The notes beneath the pieces are model-generated. The model had not been told where the DNA came from and did no database searches. It saw only the letters and a list, made by a program, of their open reading frames with translations. 64,000 nt of DNA from Siniperca chuatsi. Its lineage: Eukaryota; Chordata; Actinopteri; Centrarchiformes; Sinipercidae. The stretch lies in the NCBI RefSeq assembly GCF_020085105.1, contig NC_058045.1, positions 8,322,333-8,386,332 of the forward strand, written 5' to 3'. Shown one piece after another: positions 60,001-64,000 of this stretch. The position numbers and the translations under genes are program-made. The first letter of the stretch is position 1. Every line of letters begins with the position of its first letter.

Positions 60001-63000
60001 GTCAAGCTGCCAAGGTGCACACCAGAATATTTGACCAAAGCTTAGTGGGCCAACAATGTTACATGTCCAAGTAAATTTACTAATCATGAGAAGTACTACA
60101 CAGCCTGTGAAAACAGTTGTATAATGTCTTCTGTGGCTCTGGAGGAGCTTTGAGAAAATTACCCATGTGAGGTCATCAGGGTTATCTCATTTGTGATGAT
60201 GTTTGGTACAAGCACATCTTGTTTAACAATATGTAGACCACAAATAAAAGCCTCTGCGACAGTTGGCCACTGTCCAGGGTAAGGCATCATGGGATAGACT
60301 CCAGTCACCCGCGACAAATAAGAAAATGGATGGATGGATGGATGGAAATAAAAGCCTGGAGTTTAAAACGGCTATAATCAAAATTCATGAAATGACAATA
60401 TGAAATCATTGAACCAATGTTAAAGGGGTCACTTGTAGTGATGAACCTACAGAGAATTATTACCTGAATCTGCAGCTCCCCTCAGCTTTACGGAGCTCTA
60501 TTGCGAGTTTCAGCTCATTGTTTAGCTGTCTGGCCCGCAATTTTACTGTTTTGGTTCAGTCTCACTGCTTTCATAGAGTCTTTTTCAGTCGCAGCAGGCA
60601 GCTGTTTTCACAGACAAAGCTCTAACAACCCACTGTACACTACCTGCTCAGCAACAAGCGGCAGACAGACACAGTTAGCGACCAGCTGGTGAACACAGTG
60701 GAGCATTTAGCAGCTGAAGAGACAGATATTTCCCTCAGGAGTTGGTGGAGATCAAAAGCAGAGCTAAACGAGACTTACATTCATAGAAACACACTGTTTA
60801 TTGATCAGTTTCAAGTGCTTGAGCTCTGCCAGACTATCACAGATGTATGCTGCATTATGTAAGCAACTGTTTTGACCCGTCCATGTTGCCAGGACACCAA
60901 AAAAGCGAACAAAGGAGGAGCCCCGTGTCACACAGATAGGACCCCTTCAAATTCACGGCAACATCAAACTTGAGTAAGACCCACTTGTATTACTGACAGG
61001 CATTACCATTAGAAACTCATTCAAATGGTATTGTGTAGAAAATGACATTTACTGCAGTTTTATAAGAGCAAGAGTATATTTACAATGACAGCTTCACTAT
61101 CACCCCCACCCTGCCAGGTCAGTGATTTTTCCAAACAGTCCAGATTTGCAGCCCTCTGCTGTCACCCGCTGTCCAGCCTCGCCGTCGTTCACTCCATCCA
61201 CCCCCCTCACAGTGTGCCCTGCCCTGCTGAGAGCTGCCCTGCTGGGGGAGGGGGGACACAGGCGGTGCTGCTGCAGTGCTACACTGATGCCAGTGGTGAT
61301 GGACCTGGAGTTTGATGCCTTTGTAATGGGCCAGCCTCCACACAGTCAACAGATCCTGGTGGTGTGTGTGACTCTGCCTCGCCAACCCGTCCACACACAG
61401 GCAGGGCCTGAACAGGATGTGCTGGAGCAGCTTTACAGGAGGAGGAACAAACATAGAACCATGCCGTGTACTCAGGTGTGAATGCTGTCTTACAAACAGA
61501 CAAAATAGCAAAAACTAGAAAAAAGAATGACATTTTCTATTATTTGGGTCACCTGTGATATACTGTATGTATACCCAGCCAAGCAGTGTGTGCATCACCT
61601 GTTTGTTGTGTCACTGTAGTTAAAATAACATCCAGTTTACATAATCAGCAAATACACTAAATGTGCAGAAATTCTTTGTAATACTAATTCACATTGTACA
61701 AGGACAACACAGCTTTGCATAGGCTACAAAACAAAGTTACAGTGAAAGACATATTACAGTCAGCAGGATGTTGTACAGTACATATTTCTGGAAACTCAGC
61801 AACAGGTTTTTTTTTTTATCTAGTGCCAGATGGATTCATTTCGCCTTGTGAGGTATGAGGTGTCAACAGGAAAGTCCAGCTGTGGTGTGGAGAACATCCT
61901 GCTGCAGCAGAGACACAACGCTGCTCCTGGGATGGTCCTGGTCAGTAAACCCACTGCAGGTCTGCCCAAAGGCTGCAGGTTCTGCTCAGAGCATGTTTTC
62001 ATGGCTCCCACTGGGTGGCAGCAGCAGTGCTTGACTGAAGTAAAAGAGACCACAGCATGGGATGACTTTCAAAGAAACCCATACATTTATTGTAAAGGTA
62101 CTATAGGCTGACAATCAGTGATGGATGATGCTTCTTAATTATGAAAAGGGAACTCTAAGTTTTAGCCCAAAGTCACAGATTTTTGCTGTAAGATGAAAAT
62201 CCCTCCTTCAGTCCATAAATCAAACAGAAATGACCAGAATCATAGTGACATGAAACAGTGTTTGCACTTAAAAACCTTAGACTTTAGAAGTCTTACTCAG
62301 AAACTCAGAATGAGCAGCTGTTATGATTGACAGGATACTGCATATTACCTCACACCGTACTTTCACACATTATTTAGAAATGACAACATGACTGATATGA
62401 CTCATGTTGTGAAAAGATAGAATCAGCGATATGGTACAAACCACTTCTCTGTAAAAATATATAAAAATACATGGACTGATGCTTTTTAAATATAACAATG
62501 AAAACCGCAGTGTGTGACTCTGACTCTGGGATTTTCTTCCCATGTTCGCACATATGATGTAAATTCTCCTTGTTAATGTGATAGATGTACATCAGAGGGC
62601 AGCTGCTGTTTGTGGGCTACGTATTCAGTGGTCACAGCCGCTCAGTCAGGGACCTTCAAAAGCAAATCTCCAGAACCAGGGGAGACTACAGATTAGGTCT
62701 GAGCCTCCCTTCAGACTACATGTTCAGGTACTACTGCACCATACCCAGTGTGAATCTGATTTACTGGTAGAAACTCTGTATTCATCACTGTAATTCACTC
62801 TCATTACTAACCAGTGAAATAGTGTGAATGTAAAGGAAATCATCTTAAAACAATTGTCAGTGATGGACATTTGTAACAACAAATAAACTAAATAAAATAC
62901 TTTTTTCAAAGCACCGGTTAATTGTTTTACTAAAATACATTTTGGACATAAAGAATTTGATTTAATTAAGTTTACTATTTTGATTCTGATCATATTTTTC

Positions 63001-63352
63001 TGTCCCACCCTTACAGTGATACAGTGAATACCCCTGCAGCTGCACACAACTTACAAGATGCAACACTAAAAGGAGGAGATGACATAACACTGACTGCTTC
63101 AGTGGAAAAGGAAAAGGCCAATGAGAGGTACGTTACTGACTTAATATTTTATATAGATTCCTGCAAATTCCTGAAATGTAACTTGATGTATAAATCTTTA
63201 CCACCATTTTCACTCTGCCTGTTAATTAACACAATGTTAAAGATATCTGACTTTATTACCTGTCTAATGTCTTCTTCCTGAACAGACAAAACAATCAAGT
63301 TCCTGAGGTATCACACCAACGGCAGAGAGAGTCTTGTATCAAACCAAAATAG
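54009..63352 (+). CDS. C3orf20-like FAM194-domain protein, complete, 18 coding exons
   Basis: Uncharacterised vertebrate protein; function unknown. Exons by phase: 54009-54068, 54148-54218, 54302-54798, 56098-56154, 56246-56345, 57085-57297, 57431-57580, 58080-58200, 58813-58938, 59029-59148, 59388-59559, 59801-60014, 60893-60973, 61118-61475, 61824-61940, 62585-62727, 63017-63127, 63286-63352; total 925 residues (human C3orf20 about 904). It starts MTSSGALTEF. HGIVNILNDSWQDLTAGAA follows near residue 150. The FAM194-type module, about 320-480, has IYYPSGCMAVCQSHSG, GGFYTTVFSDSE, FGHGAVTHPLR and AVWNQDGGYICDHRGN. The C-terminal part has RRRNKHRTMPC and QLLFVGYVFSGHSRS. There is no signal peptide or membrane segment, so probably intracellular. 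ERICH6 also has the FAM194 module, but its length and C-terminal block point to C3orf20. Exon 5 (56246-56345) and its weak donor are the least certain. Confidence 0.72.
55086..55677. mobile_element. Long-TIR MITE in intron 3 of the C3orf20-like gene
   Basis: The left end TGTAACTAATGGTTATTAGT and the inverted right end TGTAACTAATGGCTTAATTA correspond. The match continues inward for about 100 bases, including ATCATTTATTAA and GCCAGGTTGTGAAAAA versus GCCAGGTTGTAAAAAA. Element about 590 bases, AT-rich, non-coding. Target duplication not obvious. Confidence 0.65.
56400..56925 (+). repeat. Common teleost dispersed repeat
   Basis: Contains CACTTTGGTCCAGACTGAAA, TATCTCAATAACTACTGGAT, GATGAATCCCAATGACTTTG and TGCTAATGCTAACACGCTAA, phrases of a highly repeated fish element. 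A second half near 56640 repeats the first in diverged form. In an intron of the C3orf20-like gene; no frame. Confidence 0.6.
57640..57915. repeat. Dispersed repeat, copy 1 (TATAATGTCTTCGGTGGCTC)
   Basis: The phrase GTATAATGTCTTCGGTGGCT followed by a run matching AACTTTTGAAAAAATAACCC recurs in diverged form at about 60085-60215. Both copies lie in introns of the C3orf20-like gene. Family unnamed by me. Confidence 0.45.
60085..60215. repeat. Dispersed repeat, copy 2
   Basis: Diverged partner of the 57640 element: GTATAATGTCTTCTGTGGCT then GAGCTTTGAGAAAATTACCC. Truncated compared with copy 1. Confidence 0.45.
60260..60350 (+). repeat. LINE 3' end with (GGAT)n tail
   Basis: GGGATAGACTCCAGTCACCC then GCGAC and AAAATGGATGGATGGATGG. 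This is the 3' terminus typical of fish LINE or LINE-mobilised SINE copies, heavily 5'-truncated. Confidence 0.6.
60421..60785 (+). repeat. Dispersed repeat, copy in C3orf20-like intron
   Basis: Second copy of the 233-545 repeat in the same orientation: AAAGGGGTCACTTGTAGTG, CAGCAGGCAGCTGTTTTCAC, ACCAGCTGGTGAACACAGTG. Longer at the left than copy 1. Confidence 0.7.
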
Positions 63353-64000
63353 ACTGGACCAGTGACAGGATTATATCTGTATTGGTCCACTTGTAGTCAT
63401 TAAAAAAAAACCAAAGTCTCCAAACTGCATCAACTGTGGGTTAATACTTCACGCTAATGTGCAATCAAATTGCAAATGCCTCATTTGCTTACTATGCAAG
63501 TTGCACCACTGATCAGTCTAATCTGTAACTGAAATGCAAAATGTCTTTCAACTTTCGGCAGTAAGGAGTACATTGGAAACTCCTAGAGGCATCAGGGCTA
63601 CAGATCAATCATCAAACATAATCAGTGACTGCTGATGTTTCAATTCTCTCTGAATAATGGGCTTTATATAAACATCCATGGGAAATATCTGTATTAACTG
63701 TAATATTTTCTTCAGCAAGTATGAGCAGATTTAATAAAAACACCAAACTATCCAGTATTGTGTTTTCTTTTTATCTCCCTTCCTTCTTGTTAGCCAGGCC
63801 TGTTTCCTGTAAGAATGACTGATTGATCACCCTGGTGACAAAGTAACAGCATGATTACAGCACCACCAGTAAATTGTGTTTTTTGAGTTTTACTTCCTCA
63901 ACTATATATCAGATATAGCTGACAAAGTATCAGCTGGCTCCCTCTGATATTTCTAGTTTCTTAGTCATACCAGTGGTGTTAATATTAGGAATGATGATGT
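63353..64000 (+). other. 3' flank of the C3orf20-like gene
   Basis: Probable 3' UTR followed by AT-rich sequence to the window edge. No further exon recognised. Confidence 0.4.
63733..63738 (+). terminator. Possible poly(A) signal of the C3orf20-like gene
   Basis: AATAAA about 380 bases after the stop codon, AT-rich surroundings. Other weaker candidates exist; the gene's 3' end is not otherwise marked. Confidence 0.4.

Overview
The window is vertebrate nuclear DNA, most likely from a percomorph (spiny-rayed) teleost fish. Genes are split into short exons with GT-AG introns, the background is AT-rich, and microsatellites and short non-autonomous transposons are frequent. Spliced products match human CDK17, ELK3, HAL, NTN4 and METAP2 over their visible length (compared from memory; no search was run). 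I assembled coding exons by hand from reading phase, splice signals and protein similarity.

Layout: (1) 1-8921, the 3' two thirds of cdk17 on + (kinase domain and C-terminus; N-terminal exons lie left of the window). (2) 9050-14085, complete elk3 on -, convergent with cdk17; a probable 5' UTR exon lies near 16.9 kb, and intron 1 carries two adjacent hAT-like MITEs. (3) 19519-25606, complete hal (histidine ammonia-lyase) on +, 20 coding exons, including one GC-AG intron. (4) 26112-36620, a gene-poor interval holding an intron-containing tRNA-Tyr(GTA) gene, a TAACGTTA-rich block and several repeats. (5) 36621-44807, complete ntn4 (netrin-4) on +. (6) 46913-53291, complete metap2 on -. (7) 54009-63352, a complete 18-exon gene on + for a roughly 925-residue FAM194-domain protein most like human C3orf20, head-to-head with metap2.

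Gene order and relative orientation (cdk17, elk3, hal, ntn4, metap2) match human 12q22-q23 read in reverse. LTA4H, AMDHD1, CCDC38, SNRPF and USP44, which lie between these genes in human, are not visible here. The C3orf20-like gene is not part of the human 12q block: human C3orf20 sits on 3p25 beside FGD5 and NR2C2, whose paralogues FGD6 and NR2C1 lie next to METAP2 on 12q22. That suggests reciprocal retention of an old duplicated locus.

The genes do not form a pathway: signalling kinase, ETS repressor, histidine catabolism, basement-membrane ligand, N-terminal methionine removal, and an uncharacterised protein. I found no CRISPR array, integrated virus, operon or clearly novel multi-gene system. 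The least expected items are the C3orf20-like gene and its shared promoter, the gene losses, the GC-AG intron and NLS-like tail of hal, and the transposon structures with readable target-site duplications.
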